A stretch of 64,000 nucleotides of DNA from Rhodobacter sp. CZR27 (GTDB lineage Bacteria > Pseudomonadota > Alphaproteobacteria > Rhodobacterales > Rhodobacteraceae), in NCBI RefSeq assembly GCF_002407205.1, contig NZ_CP023548.1, forward strand, positions 1,512,501-1,576,500, read 5' to 3'. The notes beneath the pieces are model-generated. The model was not told the DNA's origin, ran no database searches, and saw only the letters and a list, made by a program, of their open reading frames with translations. How positions within the stretch are numbered: position 1 is the first letter of the stretch; every line of letters starts with the position of its first letter. The translations under genes and the position numbers were made by a program. Shown here piece by piece: positions 35,412 to 44,215 of the stretch.

Positions 35412-36320
35412 ATGGGCGTCCTCACCGTCCGCGCCCCCGACAGCCAGCAGGCGATGGAGGAGGTCCTCCGCCGCCTCGGGCCGGATGCCTACATCCTGTC
35501 CACTGCCCAGCGGGACGGGCAGATCGAGATCCGCGCGGCGCGCGAACTGCCGCCCGTGCCCGGCACCCCCCGCACCTTCGGCGAGCTTCTGGAAGAGCGC
35601 CGGGCCGAAACCGCGCGCCCCGCCCTCGTGGCGGAGCGCGGCTGGGTGCCGCCCGCGCCGCGGCCGCTGTCACCCGGGTCCGGAACACTCGCCGACACGC
35701 TGCTGCCCGCGACGCCGCCGCGCCTGCCGGCGCGGCTGGTCGTCGTGGGGCCACCGGGCGCAGGCAAGACCCTGCTCGCGTTGCGCTTCGCCGCGCTGAT
35801 GATCGAGGAGCGGCCCGGGGCCGAGCCGGTGATCCTGGCCCCGCGCGTGGGCCACGAGGGGCCGGACGCCCGCCTGCGCCACTGGGCGCGGCTCCTTGAC
35901 CTGCCGGTCGAGCGGCCCCGGCTGGCCGATCTCGACGCCTTCCTTGCGCCGGAACCCGATCCGCTGCGGCCGGAGATCGTGGACCTGTCCTGCCTGCCCG
36001 ATGCCTCGCCCGAGCGGATCGAGGCGATGATGGAGGCAGGCGCCGAGGTGGTGCTGGCCCTGCCTGCGGGTCTTGCGCCGCGCCTTGCGCTGCGGCTGGC
36101 CGCGGCCCCGGCGGGGGTGACGCTCTGCCTGACGCGGACGGATCTCTGGACGCCCGAGGAGGCAGAACTGGCCGCGCTCGCCCGGTCCGGCCTGCGCCTT
36201 GGCTGGGAGAGCGGCGGCACCGGCGTGGTGGATGCACTGCGCCGCATGGATCGCGACCGCCTCGCGGCCTGGGCCGCGGGCTGGGCACGCGGGTCGGATG
36301 AGAGGGAGGACCGGGCATGA
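35412..36320 (+). CDS. flhF: FlhF-like SRP GTPase, reduced and degenerate
   Basis: 302 residues. The N-terminal signature (VRAPDSQQAMEEVLRRLGPDAYILST) and a P-loop GPPGAGKT at 113-120 identify FlhF. The GTPase core is unusually divergent: the DTAG switch is replaced by DLSCLPD and the T/NKxD specificity motif reads TRTD. FlhF normally sets the site and number of flagella. Loss of canonical residues suggests altered nucleotide use, fitting the single subpolar flagellum of this group (inference). It overlaps fliA by ATGA. Confidence 0.85.
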   Translation: MGVLTVRAPDSQQAMEEVLRRLGPDAYILSTAQRDGQIEIRAARELPPVPGTPRTFGELLEERRAETARPALVAERGWVPPAPRPLSPGSGTLADTLLPATPPRLPARLVVVGPPGAGKTLLALRFAALMIEERPGAEPVILAPRVGHEGPDARLRHWARLLDLPVERPRLADLDAFLAPEPDPLRPEIVDLSCLPDASPERIEAMMEAGAEVVLALPAGLAPRLALRLAAAPAGVTLCLTRTDLWTPEEAELAALARSGLRLGWESGGTGVVDALRRMDRDRLAAWAAGWARGSDEREDRA

Positions 36321-37036
36321 TCCATTCGCGCGGCTATGCCGAGCAGGCGCAGACGCCCGAGCGTCTGGTGCGCGGCCACATGGACCTCGTGCGCCGCATC
36401 GCCTGGAGCCTGCACGCCCGGATCGGCCGAAAGGTCGAGATCGACGACATGATCCAGATCGGCTACATGGGCCTCGTCGATGCGAGCCACCGCTACGAGC
36501 CGCGCGACGGAGTGAGCTTCGCGGCCTATGCCGCGATCCGCATCCGCGGCTCGATCATGGATTTCCTGCGATCGAACTCGACGCTCTGCCGAACGACCAT
36601 CGTGATGCAGCAGAAGGTGAAGGCCGCGGTGCAGCGGCTGGAGGGGCGGCTGATGCGCGCGCCCGAGACGCCCGAGATCGCCGAGGAACTCGGGATGCCG
36701 GTCTCGGACTACCAGGACTGGCTGGCGGAATTCGCCTCGAGCCACACGGCCTCGCTGGACGAGGTCTATGACGACCAGTCCACGCTCTTCCAGGGCAGCG
36801 ACCCCTCGGCCGAAGACCAGTTGCAGCTGACGCAGATGCGCGGCCTGTTGCGCCGCGCGCTCGGCCGGATGCCGGAACGCGAGGCGCTGCTTCTGCAACT
36901 CATCTTCGTCGAGGAACTGAACGTCTACGAGGTGGCAGAGATCCTCGGCGTCACCACGGGCCGGGTGTCCCAGATCAAGAAGGCGGCCATCGAGCGGCTG
37001 CGCGGCTTCATCGGCGAGATGCAGGGCGAGGACTGA
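36317..37036 (+). CDS. fliA: FliA, flagellar sigma-28 factor
   Basis: 239 residues, with sigma-70 regions 2 (DLVRRIAWSLHARIG, then MIQIGYMGLVDASHRYEPRDGVSF), 3 and 4 (EVAEILGVTTGRVSQIKKAAIERLR). It transcribes late flagellar and chemotaxis genes after FlgM export. It is third in the flhA-flhF-fliA sigma-54 transcript. Several sigma-28-like promoters in this window are its presumed targets. Confidence 0.96.
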   Translation: MIHSRGYAEQAQTPERLVRGHMDLVRRIAWSLHARIGRKVEIDDMIQIGYMGLVDASHRYEPRDGVSFAAYAAIRIRGSIMDFLRSNSTLCRTTIVMQQKVKAAVQRLEGRLMRAPETPEIAEELGMPVSDYQDWLAEFASSHTASLDEVYDDQSTLFQGSDPSAEDQLQLTQMRGLLRRALGRMPEREALLLQLIFVEELNVYEVAEILGVTTGRVSQIKKAAIERLRGFIGEMQGED

Positions 37037-37052
37037 GTCGGCGCCGGAAGGC

Positions 37053-37074
37053 GCGGGGTCCCGCGACGCCCCGC
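37053..37074 (+). terminator. Possible terminator after fliA
   Basis: GCGGGG and CCCCGC arms around a ten-base loop, 17 bases past the fliA stop, in very GC-rich DNA with no T-run. It separates fliA from the convergent unknown gene. Weak evidence. Confidence 0.35.
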
Positions 37075-37157
37075 CCGCCCGCACCCCGTCCGGGGCAGGC
37101 AGGGCGGGGCGCATGGCCGAACCTGAGCCGAAGGCGGCCGTGCCACCTCCCGCAGGA

Positions 37158-37988
37158 TCAGAGCGGCTCGACCATGGCACCGGCGGCCAGCCGCCGCGCC
37201 CAGGCGTGGACATCCTCCCCGATGCGGTCCCGCAGGTCGCGGACCTCGGCGACGAGGGCGGCGGCGGCGCGCTCGCGCATCCCCGTCACATGGGCGAGCG
37301 CCGAGGGCCGGACCTCGCGCCAGTCCGCATCGCCGTCGAGCCGCAGCAGAAGCGCGGTTCCCGTCTCGCGCACCTCCCAGCCGAGGCCGTAGAGGTCGAA
37401 GCCGTTCTGCCCGTCGGTGCAGGGATCCTCGCGCCGGCGGATCATGTGCATCCGGACATATTCCTCCAGCGCGTTGCGCGTGCGCTGCAGGATCTCGGCC
37501 GCGATCTCGAACCAGCCGAGCGAGAGGTCGGCCTCGAGGTCGCGCCACGCCATGTCGGCATCGGTGCGGAAGGCCAGCACATCGCTGCCGGGATAGCTGG
37601 CGATCTCGTAGCTCGCGGGGCCGATCCTGAGCCGGGCAAGCGGGGCAGGGCTTTCGTCGCCGGCGGTCACGACAGGCTCGGGGACGGCTGGCGGCAGGGA
37701 GGGCTGCGACCGGTGCGTTGTCTCCCGCGCCAGCACTTCGCCCCCCTCGGGCGTCAGCGCCAGATGGCCGTCCTCGATGGTCGCGAGGCCCGCGATCTGC
37801 AGGCTCGTGCTCTCGGCCAGGGTCGGCGGCTCGCCCGCCGCCAGCCGAAGCAGGCCGGTCAGGCTGTGCGCCGCGGCGCGTCCGTCATATTCGCCGACCG
37901 CCTCGATCAGCGCCAGCATCCGCTGTGCCACCGCCTTGGGAAGCGCCGTCTCGAGGGGGCTGCGGGCAGGGGCGAATCTCTCGGTCAC
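37158..37988 (-). CDS. Unknown 276-residue protein convergent with fliA
   Basis: 276 residues, soluble, no family recognised. The N-terminal ~90 residues are helical (repeated Leu/Ala, LTGLLRLAAGEPPTLAES). A Pro/Ser linker (~95-110) and a mixed domain with GWFEIAAEILQRTRNALEEYVRMHM follow. The start is GTG with GGAGG 7 bases upstream. A sigma-28-like promoter lies 33 bases before it, so I infer late-flagellar control. No catalytic motif was seen. Confidence 0.8.
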   Translation of the reverse strand: MTERFAPARSPLETALPKAVAQRMLALIEAVGEYDGRAAAHSLTGLLRLAAGEPPTLAESTSLQIAGLATIEDGHLALTPEGGEVLARETTHRSQPSLPPAVPEPVVTAGDESPAPLARLRIGPASYEIASYPGSDVLAFRTDADMAWRDLEADLSLGWFEIAAEILQRTRNALEEYVRMHMIRRREDPCTDGQNGFDLYGLGWEVRETGTALLLRLDGDADWREVRPSALAHVTGMRERAAAALVAEVRDLRDRIGEDVHAWARRLAAGAMVEPL

Positions 37989-38020
37989 GGCGGTTCCTCC
38001 GGCTGGTCTGCGTCAGCTTG

Positions 38021-38047
38021 GTAACGGTCGGCGCCCGGCAGGATTTA
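38021..38047 (-). promoter_or_regulatory. Sigma-28-like promoter before the unknown gene at 37158-37988
   Basis: The minus strand reads TAAA, 15 bases, ACCGTTAC. The -35 is perfect; the -10 keeps the CCG-x-TA core. Right distance to the GTG start. Confidence 0.5.
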
Positions 38048-38244
38048 GCCGCCGCGGCGTCCCGGACGAAACGGCTGTGCAATTTTCCCGGCTCATCCCG
38101 GACCGCGTTAAGACCTTGGAAGGGGAATGCCATACTAATTGTCGTAGGCAGCATCCCCCTGTCGTGACCGCCACAAGGCGAGGTTGTTCTAAACTCTGCA
38201 AGGCGTGGAAGAAGCCCGCCGTCACCGAAACCGAGAGATCCCGA

Positions 38245-38418
38245 ATGAGCGAGAGCCTGAGCATCGGCGCCCCGCGCCTTGTCATCGCCGCGCCGGCCCC
38301 GGCCGAGGCGGAGGAACTGCCTGATGCCGAGGGTCGTCTGCCGTCGGGCTGGTGGCTCCTGCCAAGCGTGATCGGCGGCTGCGGCTTCTGGGTCGCCCTG
38401 GGATTCATGCTGTTCTGA
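38245..38418 (+). CDS. Tiny membrane protein upstream of the GGDEF-EAL gene
   Basis: 57 residues. The N-terminal half is acidic and Ala/Pro-rich; the C-terminal half is one membrane helix beginning at GWWLLPSVIGG. It ends 68 bases before the GGDEF-EAL start on the same strand. A weak ribosome site (GAGAG) precedes the ATG. No family known; it may be a small membrane partner of the next gene, or not expressed. Confidence 0.5.
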   Translation: MSESLSIGAPRLVIAAPAPAEAEELPDAEGRLPSGWWLLPSVIGGCGFWVALGFMLF

Positions 38419-38486
38419 TCCGCAACCGGCGGACCGGACAGGTGCCGGACCGCCCGCCACATCGAGAGCGCGATCCTGTCGCAGCC

Positions 38487-40988
38487 ATGACCGACATGCC
38501 GATGCTTCGCACAGGTCTTGCCGCACGCCCCGATGCCGTGGCCGAAGAGTGCTGGGTCGGCTTCTTCGACGGGATGGTGCATCCTGTGCTGGTCAAGGAC
38601 CGCCAGTCCCGGCTGGTCTTCGTGAACCGCGCCGCCTGCGAGGTCTTCGGCCAGAGCCGGACGGAACTGGTGGGGCTGCCGGAACACGCGCTGATCCCCT
38701 CCGCGCGACCGGGGGACATCGACGCGCTCGACCGGGCCGCGCGCGACGAGGGCACCAGCACATCCGAGCAGGAACTGCCGGCGCCGGGCGGACCCCGGCG
38801 CTTTCTCGTCTCGCGTCGACCGGCGGGCGACTTCCTGGTCGTGACTTTCGTGGACGTCACCGATCTGCGCCAGACCGAGCGGGTCCTGCGCGAGCGCGAG
38901 GCGCATCTGCGCGGGCTCATGGATTTGCATCCGGTCATACCCTTCAGCTTCAGCCCCGACGGCACGCTCTCGGATGTCTCGGACCGGCTGGCCGAGTTGA
39001 CCGGGCTGCCCGCCGACACCCGGCACGTCGACAGCTGGTGGGGGGTGATGCACCCCGACGACCGGGTGGAGCTGATGGCGCTCTGGGCCGAGGCCGCCAG
39101 TCGCGGCGGCCCCTTCGATGCCGAGCATCGCCTGCGCATGCCGAGCGGCGCGTGGCGGTGGTTCCGGGTCCGTGTCGCCGCGAGGCGGGATGCCGACGGG
39201 CGGATCGAACGCTGGTATGGCCTGCTCGAGGACGTGCACGAGCGTCACATGTCCATCGCCCACCTGCGCGAGAGCGAGGCGCGGTTCCGCGCCTTTGCCG
39301 ACGATGCGCCGGTGATGATCTGGGTGACCGATGTCGAGGGGATGAACACCTTCGTCAGCCGCGGCTGGCTGACCGCCACCGGCCAGACCCTGGACGAGGC
39401 GCTCGGCGAGGGCTGGCTGGCCTGCGTGCATCCCGACGACGTGGAGCCGTCCTGCGCGATCTTCGCCGACGCGCTGGCACGGCGGCGGTCCTATACCAAC
39501 GAATACCGGCTGCGCCGGACCAACGGCGCCTGGTCCTGGGTGATCGACGTCGGGCAGCCGCGCTTCCTGGCCGACGGCACCTTCATCGGCTACATCGGCT
39601 GCTGCGTGGACATCAGCGCCCGCCGGCAGGCCGAGGATGACCGCGTGCTGGCGCAGCTTCAGGTCTTCCACATGTCGCGGCACGACATGCTGACCGGGCT
39701 GCCGAACCGCCACTACTTCGGCGAGTGCTATCAGGAGGCCGTTGCCGACCTGATGCCGGGACGGTCGGTGGCCGTGCTGATGCTGGACCTCGACGGGTTC
39801 AAGGCGGTGAACGACACGCGCGGCCATCCGGTCGGCGACCAGGTGCTGCGCCAGGTGGCGGACCGGCTGCGCACCTCGGTCCGCAGCACCGACACGGTGG
39901 CCCGGCTGGGCGGCGACGAGTTCGCGGTGATCCAGACCCCGGTCCGCTCGGAAAAGGAGGCCTGCGATCTCGCGCGGCGGCTGATCGCGGCGGTCTCGAA
40001 GCCCTACGATCTCGACGGCACGGTGCCGGAAGTCGGCGCCAGCGTGGGCATCGCCTTCGCCCGCAGCGAGGGTGACACCGCCGAGGAGGTGATGCGCTCG
40101 GCCGATGTCGCGCTCTATGCCGCCAAGCAGGCCGGCCGCGGCACCTGCCGGGTGTTCGACGAGGCCACCGACATCCACCTCCAGACCCGGCAGAAGATGA
40201 AGGCGGCGCTGCGCACGGCGCTGGGGAAGGGCGAGCTTTCGGTGTTCTTCCAGCCGCTCGTCGGTCTGGGCGACGGCGAGGTCACCGCCTGCGAGGCGCT
40301 GATGCGCTGGCACCGCAAGGGCGCGGGCTGGGTCACGCCTGACCAGTTCATCCCGGTGGCCGAGGAGGCGGGCCTGATCGGCGCGATGGGCGAATGGGTG
40401 CTGCACGAGGCCTGCGCACAGGCCACGCGCTGGCCCGGGCATGTCTCGGTCGCAGTGAACCTCTCGCCGCTGCAGTTCCATGGCGGCGCACTGGTGGACA
40501 GCGTCGTCTCGGCGCTGCGCGCCTCGGGTCTTCCGCCGGAACGGCTGCAGCTCGAGATCACCGAATCCGTGCTGCTCGATCCCACCGACCGCAATATCGG
40601 CATCCTGCAGGAGCTGCGTGGGGTGGGGGTGAAGATCGTCATGGACGATTTCGGCACCGGCTATTCCTCGCTCGGCTATCTGCGCAGCTTTCCGTTCGAC
40701 AAGATCAAGGTGGATCGCTCGTTCATCCGCGACCTGCCGCACGCCCGCGAGGCGCTCGCCATCCTCAAGGCCGTGGCAGGCCTGGGCCGCAGCCTGAACA
40801 TGCGGACCACGGTCGAAGGCGTCGAGACGCAGGAACAACTCGATTGTGCCCGCGCCGAGGGCGTGGACGAGGCGCAGGGCTATTTCTTCTCGCGTCCGCT
40901 TCCGGCGCCGGCGATCGAGACCTTCATCGCCGCACGCCTGAACGACTGCAGCGCCCCCGGCCGGCCGCCGCGGCGCAAGGAAGGCTGA
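38487..40988 (+). CDS. PAS-GGDEF-EAL cyclic-di-GMP signalling protein
   Basis: 833 residues, no membrane helix. Three PAS-type sensor domains lie at ~17-130, 145-265 and 270-390. The diguanylate cyclase domain has an intact GGDEF at ~475 and an inhibitory RxxD site (RSTD) five residues before it. The EAL domain begins near 602 (EALMR) and keeps the DDFGTGYSSL and EGVET motifs. Both enzymatic halves look competent, so it could make or break c-di-GMP depending on the PAS input. Cyclic-di-GMP often controls swimming versus attachment, which suits a place beside fla1 (inference). Confidence 0.93.
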   Translation: MTDMPMLRTGLAARPDAVAEECWVGFFDGMVHPVLVKDRQSRLVFVNRAACEVFGQSRTELVGLPEHALIPSARPGDIDALDRAARDEGTSTSEQELPAPGGPRRFLVSRRPAGDFLVVTFVDVTDLRQTERVLREREAHLRGLMDLHPVIPFSFSPDGTLSDVSDRLAELTGLPADTRHVDSWWGVMHPDDRVELMALWAEAASRGGPFDAEHRLRMPSGAWRWFRVRVAARRDADGRIERWYGLLEDVHERHMSIAHLRESEARFRAFADDAPVMIWVTDVEGMNTFVSRGWLTATGQTLDEALGEGWLACVHPDDVEPSCAIFADALARRRSYTNEYRLRRTNGAWSWVIDVGQPRFLADGTFIGYIGCCVDISARRQAEDDRVLAQLQVFHMSRHDMLTGLPNRHYFGECYQEAVADLMPGRSVAVLMLDLDGFKAVNDTRGHPVGDQVLRQVADRLRTSVRSTDTVARLGGDEFAVIQTPVRSEKEACDLARRLIAAVSKPYDLDGTVPEVGASVGIAFARSEGDTAEEVMRSADVALYAAKQAGRGTCRVFDEATDIHLQTRQKMKAALRTALGKGELSVFFQPLVGLGDGEVTACEALMRWHRKGAGWVTPDQFIPVAEEAGLIGAMGEWVLHEACAQATRWPGHVSVAVNLSPLQFHGGALVDSVVSALRASGLPPERLQLEITESVLLDPTDRNIGILQELRGVGVKIVMDDFGTGYSSLGYLRSFPFDKIKVDRSFIRDLPHAREALAILKAVAGLGRSLNMRTTVEGVETQEQLDCARAEGVDEAQGYFFSRPLPAPAIETFIAARLNDCSAPGRPPRRKEG

Positions 40989-41075
40989 GGGGCCGACGCG
41001 GCCCGTCTAGCTCCAGCCCGCCAATCACGACCTCATAGACGGGCTGGCGCGTCCGGCTGGCGCAGGGCGCGCCGA

Positions 41076-41097
41076 ACGGGCCGACACTCCGGCCCGT
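41076..41097 (-). terminator. Hairpin after the CoA-transferase gene
   Basis: ACGGGCC and GGCCCGT pair around an eight-base loop, 13 bases past the minus-strand stop. No T-run. A second stem (CCAGCCCG 41014-41021 with CGGGCTGG 41041-41048) lies further on and may end the convergent transcript. Confidence 0.5.
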
Positions 41098-41109
41098 CGC
41101 AACGGTGGC

Positions 41110-42609
41110 TCAGGCCATCCGCCCGGTCTCGGCCAGCCGGCCATGCCAGGACAGCGCCTCCTCCAGCACATGCGGGGTGTGGCCGCCGCGTGCCGCCGCC
41201 CGCGCGTAGTAATCCCGCAGCAGCGGCTGGTAGTCGGCATGGACGCAGTTGGCGATGATCGTCGCCGCCCGTTCGCGCGGGGCCAGCCCCCGCAGATCCG
41301 CAAGGCCGACCTCGGTCACGAGGATGTCGACGTCGTGCTCGGTATGATCGACGTGGCTCACCATCGGCACGACCGACGAGATCGCGCCATGCTTCGCGAC
41401 GGACTTCGTCACGAAGACCGAAAGATAGGCATTGCGCGCAAAGTCGCCCGAGCCGCCGATGCCGTTCATCATCTGCGTGCCCATGACATGGGTGGAGTTC
41501 ACGTTGCCGTAGATGTCGAATTCCAGCGCGGTGTTGATGCAGATCAGGCCGAGGCGGCGCACCACCTCGGGGTGGTTCGAGATCTCCTGCGGGCGCAGGA
41601 TCAGCCGCGGCTTGTACTCGGCCAGCCGGGGCAGGACCTGCTGGTACTTGTCCGCCGACAGCGTGATCGAGGAGCCCGAGGCAAAGCGCAGCTTGCCCGC
41701 GTCGAACAGGTCGAAGGTCGAATCCTGCAGAACTTCGGAATACATTTTCAGGTCGTGGAACGGCGTCTCGATGAAGCCGTGCAGCACGGCGTTCGCGATG
41801 GTGCCGATGCCCGCCTGCAGGGGCTGGAGCGTATTGTCGAGCCGGCCCGCGCGGACCTCGTGCTTGAGGAAATCGGTCAGGTGGCCGGCGATGGCCCGGG
41901 TGTCTTCATCGGGATCGAGGATCGAGGCGGAACTGTCGAGCTTCTCGGTCACGACGATGGCGGCGATCTTCTCGGGCGGGATGGGAATGAAGGGCAGACC
42001 CACGCGGCTTTCGGGCGTCACGACCGGAATGGGCATCCTGTTGGGCCGGTAGGTCGGGATGTAGATGTCGTGCAATCCCTCCAGCTCGGCGGGCTGGTTC
42101 AGGTTGATCTCGACGATCACCTTCTCGGCAAGGATGGCGAAGGAGGCCGAATTGCCGACCGAGGTGGTGGGGACGATGCCGCCATTCTCGGTGATCGCCA
42201 CCGCCTCGATCACCGCGACGTCGACACGCGGCAACTGCCGGGTGCGCAACATCTCGACGGTTTCGGACAGGTGCTGGTCGATGAACATCACCTCGCCGCG
42301 GTTGATCGCCTTGCGCAGCGCGGGGTCGGACTGGAACGGGATCCGGCGCGACAGCACGTGCGCTTCGGCCAGGGTCTTGTCCAGGTCGTTGCCGAGCGAG
42401 GCGCCGGTCATCAGCGTGATCTTCAGCGGATGCTGACGCGCCCGCGCGGCAAGCGCCATCGGCACGGCCTTCGCCTCGCCCGCGCGGGTGAAGCCCGACA
42501 TGCCGACGGTCATGCCGTCCTCGATGAGCGCCGCCGCTTCCTCGGCGCTGACGATCCGCTCGCGCAGACGGCCGTGGCGGATCCTGTCGTTCTGAACGCC
42601 GTCGAGCAT
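41110..42609 (-). CDS. Acetyl-CoA hydrolase/transferase family, succinyl-CoA:acetate CoA-transferase type
   Basis: 499 residues, class I CoA-transferase. The family loop QAGIGTIANAVLHG is at ~266-279 and the likely catalytic glutamate is E292 in YSEVLQD. Length and motifs match AarC/Cat1-type enzymes that swap CoA between succinate and acetate. It acts in the cytoplasm in acetate handling. A GntR gene lies upstream on the same strand across a 295-base gap containing an inverted repeat. Substrate choice cannot be fixed from sequence alone. Confidence 0.88.
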   Translation of the reverse strand: MLDGVQNDRIRHGRLRERIVSAEEAAALIEDGMTVGMSGFTRAGEAKAVPMALAARARQHPLKITLMTGASLGNDLDKTLAEAHVLSRRIPFQSDPALRKAINRGEVMFIDQHLSETVEMLRTRQLPRVDVAVIEAVAITENGGIVPTTSVGNSASFAILAEKVIVEINLNQPAELEGLHDIYIPTYRPNRMPIPVVTPESRVGLPFIPIPPEKIAAIVVTEKLDSSASILDPDEDTRAIAGHLTDFLKHEVRAGRLDNTLQPLQAGIGTIANAVLHGFIETPFHDLKMYSEVLQDSTFDLFDAGKLRFASGSSITLSADKYQQVLPRLAEYKPRLILRPQEISNHPEVVRRLGLICINTALEFDIYGNVNSTHVMGTQMMNGIGGSGDFARNAYLSVFVTKSVAKHGAISSVVPMVSHVDHTEHDVDILVTEVGLADLRGLAPRERAATIIANCVHADYQPLLRDYYARAAARGGHTPHVLEEALSWHGRLAETGRMA

Positions 42610-42739
42610 CGGGCTCCCCTCCCTGAAAAAGGCTTCCGCCGAACGGAATCCTCCCGAGGGAATGGTCCGGCAAGAAACTTTCGTAGACGGCTCCCGAAGC
42701 TTTCACAATCTGAGGTTCGGCTGTGGACGGGAAAGGCGG

Positions 42740-42758
42740 CCATGCAGGAAATGCATGG
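42740..42758. promoter_or_regulatory. Inverted repeat between GntR and CoA-transferase genes
   Basis: CCATGCA (42740-42746), GGAAA, TGCATGG (42752-42758): a perfect 7-5-7 dyad in the 295-base gap. A shorter dyad (TTCCG-CCGAA-CGGAA) lies at 42634-42648, near the CoA-transferase start. Either could be an operator for the adjacent FCD-type regulator. No biochemical support. Confidence 0.45.
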
Positions 42759-42904
42759 CTTCTGCGCCAATGGCATGGCTGGCGCCGCCGATGGCGGAAG
42801 CCGGTCCGCGCGGGAGGGCAGGCATCGCGCCTCGAGGTTGGTTAATTTCCGTGGCTCCGGCATCCGGCAAAACCAAAGCGCCAAGACACTGAGCGCGCCG
42901 AGGC

Positions 42905-43588
42905 TCAGCATTTCGACGCGAACCTGCCCATCCGGTGGACACTCATCGAGATGTGGCTGCGACGGATGTAGCCCACGGCCTCGAAGTCGCCGAGCTCGAG
43001 CGCGGCCAGCGTGTCGACGATCTCGCGGTGGAAGACCTCGATCTCGTCGGACAGGTTCAGGTGCGGGACCGAGGTGAGCCAGATCCGGTGCGTGAGGTAA
43101 TAGAGCCGCTCGGTGATCTCGCGCAGCGGCTGGTTGCCGATCATCTGCGCGACCTGCTGGAAGAACAGCATGTTGAGCCGGGCGTAGCGCCGCGGGTCGG
43201 GATAGAGGCGCAGGGCTTCGCACTGGGCGACAAGGGCGCGGATCCGAGCAAGGTCGTCCTCGGACCGCGGCAGGGGATCGAGCCGGCCGATCAGCTCCGC
43301 CAGTTCCATGCGGAGCTTGTAGGTTTCGATCAGGCCCTCGAGGTCGACCGTGGTGACGAAGGTGCCCACCCCGTGCCGACTTTCGACCAGCCCCTCGGCC
43401 TCGAGACGGGACAGGACGCGGCGCAGCGGGGTGCGCGAGACGCCGAACTCGCGCGCCAGTTCCTCCTCGCCGAGGCGTGTTCCCGGTTCGTAGTCGAGCA
43501 GGCAGATCCGGTCGCGCAGGGTCAGGTAGATCGTGTCGAACCGCTCGCGCGCGATGGTCCTGGGGCGGGCCTCGTCGACGATGTTCAT
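42905..43588 (-). CDS. GntR-family transcriptional regulator (FCD type)
   Basis: 227 residues. The N-terminal winged helix (~20-80) has YEPGTRLGEEELAREFGVSRTPLRRVLSRLEAEGLV. A helical FCD ligand domain (~90-215) follows. Such regulators usually sense small organic acids. The nearby CoA-transferase gene is the most likely target (inference). ATG 43588 has GGGAGG 4 bases upstream. Confidence 0.9.
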   Translation of the reverse strand: MNIVDEARPRTIARERFDTIYLTLRDRICLLDYEPGTRLGEEELAREFGVSRTPLRRVLSRLEAEGLVESRHGVGTFVTTVDLEGLIETYKLRMELAELIGRLDPLPRSEDDLARIRALVAQCEALRLYPDPRRYARLNMLFFQQVAQMIGNQPLREITERLYYLTHRIWLTSVPHLNLSDEIEVFHREIVDTLAALELGDFEAVGYIRRSHISMSVHRMGRFASKC

Positions 43589-44215
43589 CCGGCCTCCCAT
43601 GCGATGCGCAGCCAGCCCTGCGCCGTGCGGTTGCGAGGGCCGCGTGCACGTGGACTGGCAGGCGCCGGGATCTTCCGCACCCGGCTCCCGCCGGGAAGGT
43701 CGCAAGCATCGTCGGGCCCTGCTTCCCCCGTAACCAAAGGATGACGCGGTGCCTCGCCCGACCGGGCGCGGCCTTCGCTTCAAGGAGACATGACCCTGCG
43801 CCGTATGGCAAGAGCCTGTGCGACAGGGGCAAGCCTGCTGTTGCCCTTTGGACAGGAAGCAGCGGGTCTGTTGCCCCGGGGCGCCCGGATCGGAGGCCGC
43901 GGGACCCGCGCGGGGGGCGGAGCGAAGGCGGTGCCGTCGCGGCGCATCTCCTTGGCGCAGGACCACGCGCGAGAGGGCAGAGCCGATGGTGCGCGCATGG
44001 CTCGTGAACGGCGCAGCCGGCCCCGCGCGGGCGGCCTGCTGCATCCCGACCTTGAGGCGCCCGGCAGGGCTTCGCCGGGCCTGCGGCGGTCGGCTGCGGA
44101 ACCGCGTCCTGCGGCGGGCGTTCTGCAGGGGACGGGAGGAGACGACGAGCCTACCGTCACCGGCGCCCTGCAGCCACTGGCGCCGCAGTCCAACCTTCCC
44201 GCCCGGAGACCCTGC
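43589..44215. other. 627-base intergenic region
   Basis: An open frame runs through here into the gene at 44216, but its codon third positions lack the strong G/C bias of real genes in this window, and no good start was found. The left end must hold the GntR promoter (minus strand). I saw no terminator, tRNA or convincing promoter for the plus-strand gene. Confidence 0.5.

Noticed and set aside
41010..41075. Minus-strand peptide resembling a gene end (RQPVYEVVIGGLELD)
   Set aside because: Too short, no start or upstream coding, and likely formed by the inverted repeat there.
43790..44215. Upstream extension of the gene at 44216
   Set aside because: Third-position G/C bias is weak, the ribosome site is only 2 bases from the ATG, and a better start exists at 44216.
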